Shown: one piece after another, positions 42,713 through 51,118 of the stretch
Layout of the letters: every line of letters begins with the position of its first letter
How positions within the stretch are numbered: the first letter of the stretch is position 1
DNA from: DASTFY01 sp963813375
GTDB taxonomy: Bacteria > Actinomycetota > Acidimicrobiia > Acidimicrobiales > Ilumatobacteraceae
Direction: 5' to 3'
NCBI GenBank assembly: GCA_963813375.1
Contig: CAWEYT010000015.1
Span: 248,001-312,000 of the forward strand
Length of the DNA stretch: 64,000 bases
Translations under genes and position numbers: made by a program
Notes under the pieces: generated by a model
The model's input: the letters and a program-made list of their open reading frames with translations, nothing else
Told to the model about the DNA's origin: nothing
The model's database searches: none

Positions 42713-44392
42713 GTGCCGAGTGTCGAAGAGGTCAAGGCCGCCAGCCGGAGCCTGCGGGGCGACCTGACCGCCGAGCTGGGGGACGGGACGGCGGCGTTCT
42801 CCGATGACAGCTGCCATCTCCTGAAGTTCCACGGCATCTACCAGCAGGACGACCGTGACGTGCGCCGCGAACGCACCCGCTCCGGCCAGGACGTCGACCA
42901 CATCTTCATGGTGCGGGCCAGCGTGCCCGGTGGAGCGCTCACGGCGGCGCAGTGGTCGGCCATGGACCGCGTGGCCGGTGAGGTGGCCGACGGCAGCCTC
43001 CGGCTGACCTCGCGCGGTGGCGTGCAGTTCCACTTCGCCCGCAAGGGAGGTCTGGCGCCACTCATCGGACACTCGACCGCCACCTGGTGACGACGCTGGC
43101 CGCCTGCGGCGACGTCGTGCGCAACGTCGTGGCCTGCCCCGCGCCGCTGTCCGACAGCCGCCAGAAGGTCCTGCTCGACCTCGCGCAGCGCCTGGCCGCG
43201 CGGTTCCGCCCGACCACCGGTGCCTACTACGAGGTCTGGATCGACGGTGACCGCGCCGTCAGCGCCGAGCCAGCACCGCCCGACGCGGCGTCCCCCGCTC
43301 CAGCCGGCCCGGATCCAACAGTCGTCGAGCCGCTGTACGGCACCACCTACCTCCCCCGGAAGTTCAAGATCGGGCTGGCCTGGCCGGGCGACAACTGCAC
43401 CGACATCTTCAGCCACGATCTGGGCCTGGTGCCGGTGCCCGGCGCTGACGGCGCCGATGGCTTCGCGGTGCTCGTGGGGGGTGGGCTCGGCGCCAGCCAC
43501 GCCCGTCCCGACGACACCTTCCCGCGCCTGGCCGATCCGCTCGGCTGGGTTCCGGCCGACGCCGTCGAGGACGTCGCCGAGGCGGTCGTGCTCGCGTTCC
43601 GGGACCTCGGCAACCGGGACGACCGCAAGCGGGCGAGGCTCAAGTACGTCATCGAGGACCTGGGGCTCGACGCCTTCCGCCGCGGAGGTCGAGCAGCGCT
43701 TCGGCGCCGCGCTGGCCCCTGCGCCCGAGCTGCCGCCGTGGCACCAGCACGACCACCTGGGCTGGCACCGCCAGGACGACGGTCGCTGGTTCCTCGGGAT
43801 CCCGGTGCAGAGCGGACGGGTGTCCGGAGGCCTCCGAGCCGCGCTGGCCGAGATCGCCGAGCACCACGAGCTCGACGTGCGGATCACCCCCCGCCAGGAC
43901 CTGCTGCTCACCGGCATCGAGACGGCGCAGCGGCGGGCCGTGGTCGACGTCCTGCGCCGCCACGGAGTGGCGCTGGCCGACGACCTCACGCCCGTCCGCC
44001 GCCTGGCCATGGCCTGCCCGGCCCTCCCCACGTGCGGGCAGGCCTTGGCCGAGGCGGAACGAGTCGCTCCGGAGGTGCTGACCGTCCTCGAGACCGAGCT
44101 GGCCGGCCGCGGCCTCGCCGGGCTCGACCTCCACGTGCGCATGACGGGTTGCCCCAACGGTTGCGCCCGGCCGTACACGGCGGAGATCGGCATCGTCGGC
44201 CGGACCAAGACCGGGTACGACGTGCATCTGGGCGGGGCGTCAGGCGGGGACCGCCTCGCTCCCGCCGTGGCGCGCAGCGTCAAGCTGGCCGACCTTCCCG
44301 GCGTGCTCGGCCCGTGGCTGGACCGCTTCACGGAGGAGCGCCGCGGCGACGAGTCCTTCGGGGACTTCGTGCACCGGGCACAGGCGTCGTGA
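42713..44392 (+). CDS. Sulfite reductase hemoprotein (siroheme/[4Fe-4S]), two frameshifts
   Basis: The N-terminal LLKFHGIYQQDDRDVRRERT and LTTLAACGDVVRNVVACPAP-type blocks, and the cluster/siroheme ligands CPALPTCGQA (C-x5-C) and TGCPNGCARP (C-x3-C), mark an assimilatory sulfite reductase of about 560 residues. It reduces sulfite to sulfide by six electrons. The frame breaks near 43066, where one base is missing (LAPLI, then RTLDRHLVTTLAACGD), and near 43684, where one is extra (DAFR, then AEVEQRFG). KFKIGLAWPGDNCTDIFSHD is intact in the middle. The APS reductase GTG overlaps its stop. The electron donor (ferredoxin or NADPH flavoprotein) is not encoded beside it. Confidence 0.92.
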
Positions 44393-45123
44393 GCCTCGCC
44401 CTCGACGAACTCCCGGCGCCCGTGGCGCTGGCTCGGCCCCGCCGACGGGCCGAGGCGCCCTTCGTCCCATCCCTGACCGACGCCGAGCTGCGCGACCTCG
44501 CGCACCAGTTCGAGGGTGCTCCGGCAGAAGAGGTCGTGGGGTGGGCCGCGGCCATGTTCGGCCCCCGCCTCACGGTGGCCGCCTCCATGGGCGACGCCGT
44601 CCTGATCGACGTCGCCTCCCGGGTGGCGCCCGGCATCGAGGTGATCTTCCTCGACACCCAGTACCACTTCCAGGAGACCCTCGCCACCGCCGAGCGGATC
44701 CGGGACCGCTACCCGATCCACCTGCGGGTCGTGTGGCCCGAGACCCGGCCGGACGACCTCTGGCGGACCGATCCCGATGCCTGCTGCCACGCCCGCAAGG
44801 TGCTCCCGATGGAGCGGGCGCTCCAGGGCCGGACGGCCTGGCTGAGTGGTGTGCGGCGGGCCGATTCACCGCTGCGCCAGCAGCTGCCGGTGGTGCAGCG
44901 CGACCGGCGTGGGCTGGTGAAGGTCAACCCGCTCATCGGCTGGAGCGACGACGACGTCGCCGAGTACATCGCCGAGCACGACGTCCCCGTGAACCCTCTC
45001 GTGGAGCAGGGCTACGCGTCCATCGGGTGCTGGCCCTGCACCCGCCCTGTGCGCAGCGGTGAGGACGCCCGGGCCGGCCGGTGGGACGGCTCGGACAAGA
45101 CCGAGTGCGGGCTCCACCGGTGA
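44389..45123 (+). CDS. cysH: APS/PAPS reductase, [4Fe-4S] type
   Basis: The 244-residue protein has the P-loop-like VAASMGDAVLIDVASRV, FLDTQYHFQETLATAERIRD, and the paired cysteine motifs DACCHARKV and GYASIGCWPCTRPV. These two motifs (CC...CxxC) bind a [4Fe-4S] cluster and mark enzymes that prefer adenylyl sulfate. WDGSDKTECGLH carries the catalytic cysteine. It makes sulfite for the upstream reductase. It is coupled on both sides by 4-bp GTGA overlaps. No sulfate adenylyltransferase gene is in the window. Confidence 0.95.
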   Translation: MSLALDELPAPVALARPRRRAEAPFVPSLTDAELRDLAHQFEGAPAEEVVGWAAAMFGPRLTVAASMGDAVLIDVASRVAPGIEVIFLDTQYHFQETLATAERIRDRYPIHLRVVWPETRPDDLWRTDPDACCHARKVLPMERALQGRTAWLSGVRRADSPLRQQLPVVQRDRRGLVKVNPLIGWSDDDVAEYIAEHDVPVNPLVEQGYASIGCWPCTRPVRSGEDARAGRWDGSDKTECGLHR

Positions 45124-45863
45124 CCGTGCACCTCGTCGGGGCCGGCCCCGGCGATCCCGAGCTGCTGACGATCAAGGCCGCCAGGCTGCTGGCCGCCGCC
45201 GACGTCGTCGTCCACGACGCGCTCGTCGATCCCGCCGTGCTGGCCATGGTGTCGCCCGCGGCCGAGCTCATCGACGTCGGCAAGCGGCCGGGACGGCCCG
45301 TGCCCCAGGAGCTGATCACCGAGCTCCTCGTGCAGCTCGGCCGTCGCCACGGGTGCGTGGTCCGCCTGAAGGGTGGCGACCCGTTCGTGTTCGGCCGCGG
45401 CGGCGAGGAGGCCCTCGGGCTGCAAGCGGCCGGGATCGACGTCGAAGTCGTCCCGGGCATCACGTCGGCGGTGGCCGCACCCGCGCTGGCCGGCGTGCCC
45501 GTGACCCACCGTGGCCTGTCCGCGTCGGTCACGGTCGTCACCGGGCACCGCCGCCACGGCGACGAAGAGGCCACCGATTGGGAGGCGCTGGCCCAGGTGG
45601 GCGGCACCATCGTCGTGCTCATGGGTGTGGCCGAACGAGCAGCCATCGCTCGGCGCCTGATGGCGGGGGGACGGTCGCCGGGCACTCCCGTCGCAGTCGT
45701 CGAGCGGGCCGGAACGCCGGCTCAGCGGGTGCGACGAGGCCGACTCGATGAGCTGGCCGGCATGGAGACCGCGCCGCCGGCCACCATCGTGATCGGCCCG
45801 GTGGCCGCGCTCGACGTCGTCGGCAGCGCGGCGGCTGCCTACTCGGCCAGCCCCACCGGCTGA
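45120..45863 (+). CDS. cobA: Uroporphyrinogen-III C-methyltransferase (SUMT)
   Basis: The 247-residue protein shows both tetrapyrrole-methylase signatures: VGAGPGDPELLTIKAARLLA at the N-terminus and VVRLKGGDPFVFGRGGEEAL. VVPGITSAVAAPALAGVPVT and VVLMGVAERAAIARRL are further family blocks. It makes precorrin-2 from uroporphyrinogen III with two SAM, the first committed step to siroheme. It ends the sulfur operon and overlaps the convergent DUF7064-like gene by 25 bp at the 3' ends. Confidence 0.95.
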   Translation: MTVHLVGAGPGDPELLTIKAARLLAAADVVVHDALVDPAVLAMVSPAAELIDVGKRPGRPVPQELITELLVQLGRRHGCVVRLKGGDPFVFGRGGEEALGLQAAGIDVEVVPGITSAVAAPALAGVPVTHRGLSASVTVVTGHRRHGDEEATDWEALAQVGGTIVVLMGVAERAAIARRLMAGGRSPGTPVAVVERAGTPAQRVRRGRLDELAGMETAPPATIVIGPVAALDVVGSAAAAYSASPTG

Positions 45864-46876
45864 CCGTCCACGATCTGGTCGAGGTACTCCGACAACCCGT
45901 ACCCGACCCGTCCGTCGGCCATCGTCCAGCGCGTCATGCCCTCGCTGATGCGGGTGATCAGCCACGGCGCCTCGTCCTCCGCGTCCAGGCTGGCCTCGGG
46001 GTCGCGGCGGCGGTTGCGCAGCGGGATGAGGTTGAGCACCTCGCCCTCGAACCGCCACTCGCGGTCCGACCGGCTCGACCGCAGGCGCCCGTCGATGTGG
46101 TGGTGGTAGGCGTCGTCGCCGTCGTACTCCGTGGCGATCTCGACGTCGTCGCAGAGGTGGAGCGTGCCGCCCTCCCACACGAACCCGCCCCGTGTGCCCG
46201 GCCCGTCCCGACGGGCCACCCGGCTGGCCATGAACCCGAAGTCGGGCCCGGCGTTGGCGGTGAGCCACCGGTAGTACCAGGGCGCCTGCCAGAAGCGCGG
46301 TCCCCACGAGTGGTCCCGCAGCCCGTGCCCCGCGACGACCCAGGACTCGTCGCCGACGGTGAGGGTGCCGTGCCCGGCGACGAGCTGCTCGTAGTGACCC
46401 TTCGCGAACTCCTCTCCCGGGGCCTCGTGCGGCTGGTCGGGCTCGCCGCCGAACATCGAGCGCCGGCCCTGGCCGGTGAACGTCAGGTGGACCTCGGCGG
46501 CGGCGTACGGGTTGTTCGTGAAGGCCGTCTTCGGGTCGGCCATCTCGGTGGGGTCGTCCAGCACCACGAGCTTGCCCGTGAAGTCGACGCGCAGCTCCTC
46601 GAACGGGCGGACCATGGTCCACGTGAGGCCACCGGCGTCGAGCGCGGCGTTGTCCACGATCGGCGGCCGCTTGAACATGAAGCCGACCCGGCCGTCCGGG
46701 AGGTAGACGCAGACGGTCATCTCGGCCTGGCCCTCGTTGGCCCGGTTGCCGAGGCGGAAGAAGGCGCCCAACCCCACGTCGGGGTCGAACACGTTGACGT
46801 ACATGCTCTCGTTGAAGTTCGGCTCTGGTCCGAGCTCGTGCGTGTACTCGTCGGCCGGCTCCAGGCGCACTCCCAT
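45839..46876 (-). CDS. AttH/CrtC-like (DUF7064-type) protein
   Basis: The 345-residue beta-rich protein shows the lipocalin-like double-barrel pattern of actinobacterial proteins near hydroxyneurosporene synthase/AttH: NFNESMYVNVFDP, LTWTMVRPFEELRVDFTGK, GHGLRDHSWGPRFWQAPWYY. The HGLRDHSWGPR block is the most conserved part of the family and could be an active site. Homologues lie in lipid and steroid regions and lack a known reaction. There is no signal peptide. TACGCT lies exactly 6 nt before the ATG. Confidence 0.75.
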   Translation of the reverse strand: MGVRLEPADEYTHELGPEPNFNESMYVNVFDPDVGLGAFFRLGNRANEGQAEMTVCVYLPDGRVGFMFKRPPIVDNAALDAGGLTWTMVRPFEELRVDFTGKLVVLDDPTEMADPKTAFTNNPYAAAEVHLTFTGQGRRSMFGGEPDQPHEAPGEEFAKGHYEQLVAGHGTLTVGDESWVVAGHGLRDHSWGPRFWQAPWYYRWLTANAGPDFGFMASRVARRDGPGTRGGFVWEGGTLHLCDDVEIATEYDGDDAYHHHIDGRLRSSRSDREWRFEGEVLNLIPLRNRRRDPEASLDAEDEAPWLITRISEGMTRWTMADGRVGYGLSEYLDQIVDGQPVGLAE

Positions 46877-46882
46877 GCGGGG

Positions 46883-46888
46883 AGCGTA
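46883..46888 (-). promoter_or_regulatory. -10 element (TACGCT) for the 46876 gene
   Basis: TACGCT on the minus strand has exactly 6 nt to the ATG at 46876. Confidence 0.55.
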
Positions 46889-46898
46889 CGTGGCCCGC

Positions 46899-47180
46899 TC
46901 AGCCGAAGAGCGAGAGCTGCTCCCGGCCGGCGGCCAGCTCGGCGACCGGGATCCAGCGGAGGGCGCCGCGCGGGCCGGGCCGGCGCACCTCGAGGCGCGC
47001 CGGCGCGATGGCGCGGCTGGCCCCCTTGCGATCCTCCTGCAGGCCCACGCTCCCGTCCCGTTCGCGTCCCGTCACCACGCCCTCCGTCCAGTGGCTCGCC
47101 TCGCTGCGACGGAAGCGCACCCGATCTCCCGGCCGGAGGCCGAGCGCCGCCAGCGGCGGCCGTCCTGCGGCCTCATCCAC
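46899..47180 (-). CDS. Small SH3/Tudor-like hypothetical protein
   Basis: The 93-residue protein is basic and strand-rich: LRPGDRVRFRRSEASHWTEG, VVTGRERDGSVGLQEDRKGA, RAIAPARLEVRRPGPRGALR. The opening GDRVRF and five predicted short strands resemble small SH3-like barrels found in RNA- or chromatin-type binding proteins. It ends in EQLSLFG, which resembles a clamp-binding QLxLF peptide. It starts with GTG overlapping the SDR stop by 8 bp, so the two form an operon. The function is unknown. Confidence 0.6.
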   Translation of the reverse strand: MDEAAGRPPLAALGLRPGDRVRFRRSEASHWTEGVVTGRERDGSVGLQEDRKGASRAIAPARLEVRRPGPRGALRWIPVAELAAGREQLSLFG

Positions 47181-47988
47181 CGGCCGCCCCCATGCGGGCC
47201 TGGAGTCGCCGCATCCCGCCCAGCCAGCGGTCGATGTCGGCGGCCTTGCGCTGCATGTGCGTGGCCACGTCGGGGTGAGGGAGGAGCAGGAACCGCTCGG
47301 CGCGGATGCCTTCGACCACGACCTCGGCCACCTGCTCGGGCTCCAGCACGTCGCTGGTCGCCCGGACCACGTTGCCGGCCTCGCCGCCGCCCAGCTCGTC
47401 GGCGGCCGCCAGCATGTTCGTGTTGACGCCCATGGGGCACAGGCACGACACGCGGATGCCGCGGTCGCCGTAGGTGATGCTGAGCCACTCGGCGAAGGCC
47501 ACCGCGGCGTGCTTCGTCACGGAGTACGGCAGGTTGCCGATCTGGGCGAGGACCCCGGCCGCGGACGCGGTGGAGCAGAAGTAGCCCTCGCCGCGCGCCA
47601 GCCACCCCGGCACGAGGCGGCGGGCGGCGAACAGGTGGGCCTGCCAGTTCACCGCCCAGACCGTCGACCAGACATCGTCGGGCGTCTCGAGGTCGGCTCC
47701 CGGGCCGATGCCGGCGTTGGCGAAGTAGAGGTCGATCTCACCGAACGTTGTTTCCGTCCGCTCGATCAGCCCTGTCGTCTCGACGTCGATCCCCACGTTG
47801 CAGGCCAGGCCGAGGGCGGAGCCGGGACGGCGGGCGTCGAGCTCGGTCGCCACCGCGTTGGCCCCTGCCCCGTCCAGGTCGGCCACCACGACCGCGCGGG
47901 CGCCCTCGTCGTGGAAGCGCCGAGCGAGCGCCCGCCCGATCCCGTTGGCCCCCCCGGTGACGACGACCACCTTGTCGCGCAGCTCCAT
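47173..47988 (-). CDS. Short-chain dehydrogenase/reductase
   Basis: The classical SDR has about 271 residues. The cofactor motif is VVVTGGANGIGRALARRF (TGxxxGxG). The strand end VVADLDGAG has an aspartate that favours NAD(H). FANAGIG is the NAG motif, and the catalytic set is STASAAGVLAQIGNLPYSVTK, with Ser, Tyr and Lys correctly spaced. The ATG at 47988 is chosen because TACGAT lies 7 nt upstream; the longer frame is not supported. The substrate cannot be deduced. Confidence 0.92.
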   Translation of the reverse strand: MELRDKVVVVTGGANGIGRALARRFHDEGARAVVVADLDGAGANAVATELDARRPGSALGLACNVGIDVETTGLIERTETTFGEIDLYFANAGIGPGADLETPDDVWSTVWAVNWQAHLFAARRLVPGWLARGEGYFCSTASAAGVLAQIGNLPYSVTKHAAVAFAEWLSITYGDRGIRVSCLCPMGVNTNMLAAADELGGGEAGNVVRATSDVLEPEQVAEVVVEGIRAERFLLLPHPDVATHMQRKAADIDRWLGGMRRLQARMGAAGG

Positions 47989-47995
47989 GCCGGCG

Positions 47996-48001
47996 ATCGT
48001 A
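47996..48001 (-). promoter_or_regulatory. -10 element (TACGAT) for the SDR
   Basis: TACGAT on the minus strand is 7 nt upstream of the ATG at 47988. Confidence 0.5.
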
Positions 48002-48181
48002 GGGGAGCGGGTCGGCGCGGCACGGCCGGTGGTGAAGTCGGCGGATGTGGTGAGCGCCACGTGGGGACCGGGGCGGAAACCAGATGTTCACGGGTACGAT
48101 GCACTCACGACGGCCGATAGAGCAGTACCGTCAACACCAGAGCCCAAGACGAGAGCAGTCCACCCGCTGACAGGAGGAGCG

Positions 48182-48349
48182 ATGACCGAGATTCGGGACG
48201 ACGCCGTGATCAGCGAGGCCCTGTCCGTGATCGACAAGGCGCTGGCCGACATGCTCAACCGTGAGCTCGTGTCGACCGACGAGGTGGCCGACCTGCTGCT
48301 CGACGTCCGCTCGCTCCTCGTCACCGCTCCGCAGCCGGCCGACCACTGA
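48182..48349 (+). CDS. 55-residue helical hypothetical protein
   Basis: ATG at 48182 follows an AGGAGGAGCG ribosome-binding site with ideal spacing, the strongest in this part of the window. The protein is acidic and helical: ISEALSVIDKALADMLNREL, STDEVADLLLDVRSLLVTAP. Leucines at regular spacing suggest a coiled coil or a small dimer. It stands alone between the SDR and WS/DGAT genes and is followed by a three-hairpin array. No family is recognised. Confidence 0.65.
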   Translation: MTEIRDDAVISEALSVIDKALADMLNRELVSTDEVADLLLDVRSLLVTAPQPADH

Positions 48350-48354
48350 CGCCC

Positions 48355-48377
48355 ACGCCCGGGTGATACCCGGGCGT
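48355..48377. terminator. Perfect 10-bp hairpin terminator
   Basis: ACGCCCGGGT-GAT-ACCCGGGCGT starts 6 bp after the stop of the 55-residue gene. No U-tract follows, as is common in GC-rich actinobacteria. Confidence 0.75.
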
Positions 48378-48389
48378 CCAGACGGCTCA

Positions 48390-48436
48390 GCCCGGATCGG
48401 GCCTTCGGTGACCAGGCCGGGGTGATCCCCGGGCCT
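48390..48436. terminator. Two further GC-rich hairpins between convergent genes
   Basis: GCCCG-GAT-CGGGC (48390-48402) and AGGCCGGGG-TGAT-CCCCGGGCCT (48414-48436, one bulged G). With 48355-48377 they make a three-hairpin array serving the convergent genes at 48182 and 48459. Confidence 0.6.
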
Positions 48437-48458
48437 TCGAGCGACACACCCCGTCTGA

Positions 48459-49892
48459 TCAGGAAGCTGCGGCGCGCGCCGGCTTGCGGCGGCGGGGGCT
48501 GGGCTTCTCGCCGACACGCTGCAACTCGGCGAAGGCGCCCTCGATGCAGGTCCGCAGCAGATCGGGATCCTCGACCGCGGCGGTGTCGACGTTGAGCCCC
48601 ATGTCGAGGCTGCCGCAGTACGAGATGAGCGTGAGGTTGAAGGCCACGCCGAGAAGGGGACCGATCGGGTAGTTGGTCAGGATCTGCGCCCCGGCGATGT
48701 AGCAGGGGAAGTCGGCGGCCCGCACGTTGGAGGTGGCGAAGTCCACCGTCTGCGCCTGCGACCGGGCCAGGCGGGTGACGAGCGACGTGGGCAGCGTGGC
48801 CGCCACCGCGGCCACGGTCTCCAGGCCTGCCGTGGCGGACGCCTCGCGAGCGGTCGTCGTGGCCTCGTGGATGAGCGCGAAGCGCTCGGCCATCTCCATC
48901 TCGCCGGTCGGTACCAGCAGCCGCGCCAGCGAGAAGGCGTTGGAGCCCGACTCCTTGGTCCTCGTGCTGATGGCCATCGAGGCCCGCAGCCAGTCGACGG
49001 GCGACCCGACCTTGCGGTGGTACTCGCCGGCCGCCGCCGCCGACGCGGTGATGAACGCCGTGTTCAGGGTGCCGCCCAGCTTCTTGGCGGCGGCCTTCGT
49101 CTCTTCGAGCGGCGCCTGCAGCGTCTCCAGCCGGCGGCGCAAGGACCGCCTGGTCCACAGCGTCGAGTGGGCGGCGTCGGTGTCCGAGAGCTGGCTGACG
49201 ACCCCCCGCACCGTGCCGGCCAGCGACACCCCCGCGGACGGGATCTGGGTCGGGTCGGCCAGCAGGTCCTTGAACTGGCGGCTGATGCCGATGGGCATCC
49301 GCATGCTGCCGGCCAAGAGGTCCCGGACCGTGTTGCCGGTCGTCGGGGGTGGCACCGGCTCGGAGCTCGTCTCCGGCTCGGGCGGCATGGGCGGTTCCTC
49401 GGCGTCCCGGGTGAGGTCGAGGAACTGCATGGACAGCCGGATGCTGCCCTCACCGTCGGCCACCGTGTGGTGGAGCTTCTGGATGATGGCGCCCCCGCCG
49501 CCCTTCAAGCCGTCAACCACGAAGAACTCCCACAGCGGGCGGGTGCGGTCGAACGGATCGGCCACGATCAGCGTCGCCAGGTCGCAGAGCTGCCGCAGCG
49601 AGCCCGGCTTCGGCAGGGCCACGTGACGCACGTGGTAGTCGATGTCGAACTCGGGATCATCGACCCAGGTCGGCGGGGTGAGGCTCACGGGCGTGGGCTG
49701 GACACGCTGGCGCAGCCGCGGCACCAGGCGGCTCGCCCGTTCCAGGCGGCGCTTGAACCGCTCGTAGTCGGCCCGGCGATCCAGGACGGTGATGTTGCCG
49801 ACGGTCGACGAGAGGTAGGGATCCTTGTCCAGCCTCCACATGAGGCTCTCCGCCTCGCTCATGCGGGCGTCGAACTGAGGTGGCCGTGCCAT
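48459..49892 (-). CDS. WS/DGAT-family O-acyltransferase
   Basis: The 477-residue wax-ester synthase/diacylglycerol acyltransferase has the catalytic HHxxxDG motif in IIQKLHHTVADGEGSIR. The N-terminus MSEAESLMWRLDKDP and the block DPFDRTRPLWEFFVVDGL are typical, and the late GPLLGVAFNLTLISYCGSLD matches the family's conserved PLxxGxxLNI region. It transfers acyl-CoA to diacylglycerol or fatty alcohol for storage lipid. TAGCGT lies exactly 6 nt before the ATG. Its basic C-terminus reads RRRKPARAAAS. Confidence 0.93.
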   Translation of the reverse strand: MARPPQFDARMSEAESLMWRLDKDPYLSSTVGNITVLDRRADYERFKRRLERASRLVPRLRQRVQPTPVSLTPPTWVDDPEFDIDYHVRHVALPKPGSLRQLCDLATLIVADPFDRTRPLWEFFVVDGLKGGGGAIIQKLHHTVADGEGSIRLSMQFLDLTRDAEEPPMPPEPETSSEPVPPPTTGNTVRDLLAGSMRMPIGISRQFKDLLADPTQIPSAGVSLAGTVRGVVSQLSDTDAAHSTLWTRRSLRRRLETLQAPLEETKAAAKKLGGTLNTAFITASAAAAGEYHRKVGSPVDWLRASMAISTRTKESGSNAFSLARLLVPTGEMEMAERFALIHEATTTAREASATAGLETVAAVAATLPTSLVTRLARSQAQTVDFATSNVRAADFPCYIAGAQILTNYPIGPLLGVAFNLTLISYCGSLDMGLNVDTAAVEDPDLLRTCIEGAFAELQRVGEKPSPRRRKPARAAAS

Positions 49893-49898
49893 GGGCCC

Positions 49899-49904
49899 AC
49901 GCTA
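49899..49904 (-). promoter_or_regulatory. -10 element (TAGCGT) for the WS/DGAT gene
   Basis: TAGCGT on the minus strand has exactly 6 nt (GGGCCC) to the ATG at 49892. Confidence 0.55.
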
Positions 49905-49927
49905 GGCCACAGGGCGACGGCCCTCCC

Positions 49928-50527
49928 TCAGCGAGGGATGGACGTGTGCTTGAGCTCGTTCAGGTCGGTCCACTGCAGAGCGTCGACCACGCGCTCGATC
50001 GTCGCCCGAGCGACGGCCCCGTCATCGTGCGGCCGGTGCATGAGCCGGACGAACGCGGCCTGGTCGCCCACGATGAACGTGGGCACGCCCCAGACGTGGT
50101 GGCTGGCGGCGTACTTGGTGTGCTCGTCCTTGATGGTGGCCAGCGGGCGCCCCGAGGCGACCTCGACCAGCACCGCGTCGGCGTCCACGCCGACCGACTT
50201 CAGGCGGTTCACGAGCTCCTGCTCGTCGCGGAGCGATCCTCCGTGCTCGTGCCGGTGGTCGAAGAGGGCGCGGTGGGCGTCGAGGAACCGGTCCGGCATG
50301 GTGTCCCGCACGGCCACGCCCATCTGGAGCGCGACGATGCCGCTGTCCGCGTCGGGGTTGTCCCAGACGTCGGGTTGCCCTTCCTCGACGTGGACCTGCC
50401 CGAGCGAGAACGGCAGGAAGGTGACGTCCCAGCCGGCGCCGTCGGCCAGCGCGTCGAGCACGTGCTCATGGGCGTTGCGGGCGAAGGGACACCGGTAGTC
50501 CCAGGTCACGGCGAAGGTCAGGGGCAC
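49928..50527 (-). CDS. DsbA-family protein (2-hydroxychromene-2-carboxylate-isomerase-like)
   Basis: The 199-residue thioredoxin-fold protein has an inserted helical domain. The active-site place reads DYRCPFARNAHEHVLDAL, with a single cysteine (CPFA), so it is not a disulfide exchanger of the CxxC kind. VWGVPTFIVGDQAAFVRLMH contains the cis-proline strand. Actinobacterial relatives are mycothiol-dependent S-transferases or nitroreductase-type enzymes; that role is plausible because the host makes mycothiol. No signal peptide is seen, so it is cytoplasmic. The start is GTG. Confidence 0.85.
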   Translation of the reverse strand: MPLTFAVTWDYRCPFARNAHEHVLDALADGAGWDVTFLPFSLGQVHVEEGQPDVWDNPDADSGIVALQMGVAVRDTMPDRFLDAHRALFDHRHEHGGSLRDEQELVNRLKSVGVDADAVLVEVASGRPLATIKDEHTKYAASHHVWGVPTFIVGDQAAFVRLMHRPHDDGAVARATIERVVDALQWTDLNELKHTSIPR

Positions 50528-50578
50528 GGGGCGTGCAACGCCGCGCCGCGGCGCGCTATTCCGCTCGTGGGCCTTCGC

Positions 50579-51118
50579 TCAGGGCGCGGGCCAGAGCCGT
50601 TTGGCGACCGAGGCCAGTGCCAATCCCACCGCGGCACCGGCCACCACGTCCGACCCGTGATGGATCCGCACGTAGGCCCGGGAGGTCGACACGACCGCGG
50701 CCAGCGAGAACCACAGCGGGGTGAGCGCCCGTTCCCCCTCACTGAGCAGGCTGGCCGAGAAGAACGCTGAGCTGGAATGGCCGCTCGGGAAGCTGCTGGT
50801 GCTCGGTCGACGCACGGGATAGCGCTCGTCACCGGCCTCCGTGGGGCGGGTCCGGCTGAACAGCCGCTTGATGCCCTGGTTGACCAGGAGGGACTCCGCG
50901 GCGACCAGGATCGCCATCCGCACGGCGCGGTCGGTGCGGCGACGCGAGGTGAGGCCGTAGCCGGCACTGACCAGGTGCCAGACGACGGAGAAGTCGCCGA
51001 GCGCGGACGCGGCGCGAAAGACGTGGTCCGCGACGGGATGGCCACGGAGACGTTCGAGACCGTCGTCGAACGCGTCGTCGAAGCGCCGAGCGGCGCGGGT
51101 GACGGCCGGTGGCGTCAC
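50579..51118 (-). CDS. PAP2-family phosphatase
   Basis: The membrane phosphatase of about 180 residues has all three PAP2 motifs: KRLFSRTRP (K-x6-RP), SFPSGHSSSAF (PSGH) and SRAYVRIHHGSDVVAG (SR-x5-H-x3-D). It probably dephosphorylates a lipid such as phosphatidic acid or undecaprenyl pyrophosphate. Four or more membrane helices are visible. GTG at 51118 overlaps the nuclease stop by 4 bp (GTGA), so the two are co-translated; a longer start is not needed. Confidence 0.88.
   Translation of the reverse strand: MTPPAVTRAARRFDDAFDDGLERLRGHPVADHVFRAASALGDFSVVWHLVSAGYGLTSRRRTDRAVRMAILVAAESLLVNQGIKRLFSRTRPTEAGDERYPVRRPSTSSFPSGHSSSAFFSASLLSEGERALTPLWFSLAAVVSTSRAYVRIHHGSDVVAGAAVGLALASVAKRLWPAP

Noticed and set aside
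47173..48060. Longer SDR start at 48060
   Set aside because: The extra 24 residues precede the normal SDR N-terminus, and a -10 element is placed 7 nt before the ATG at 47988.
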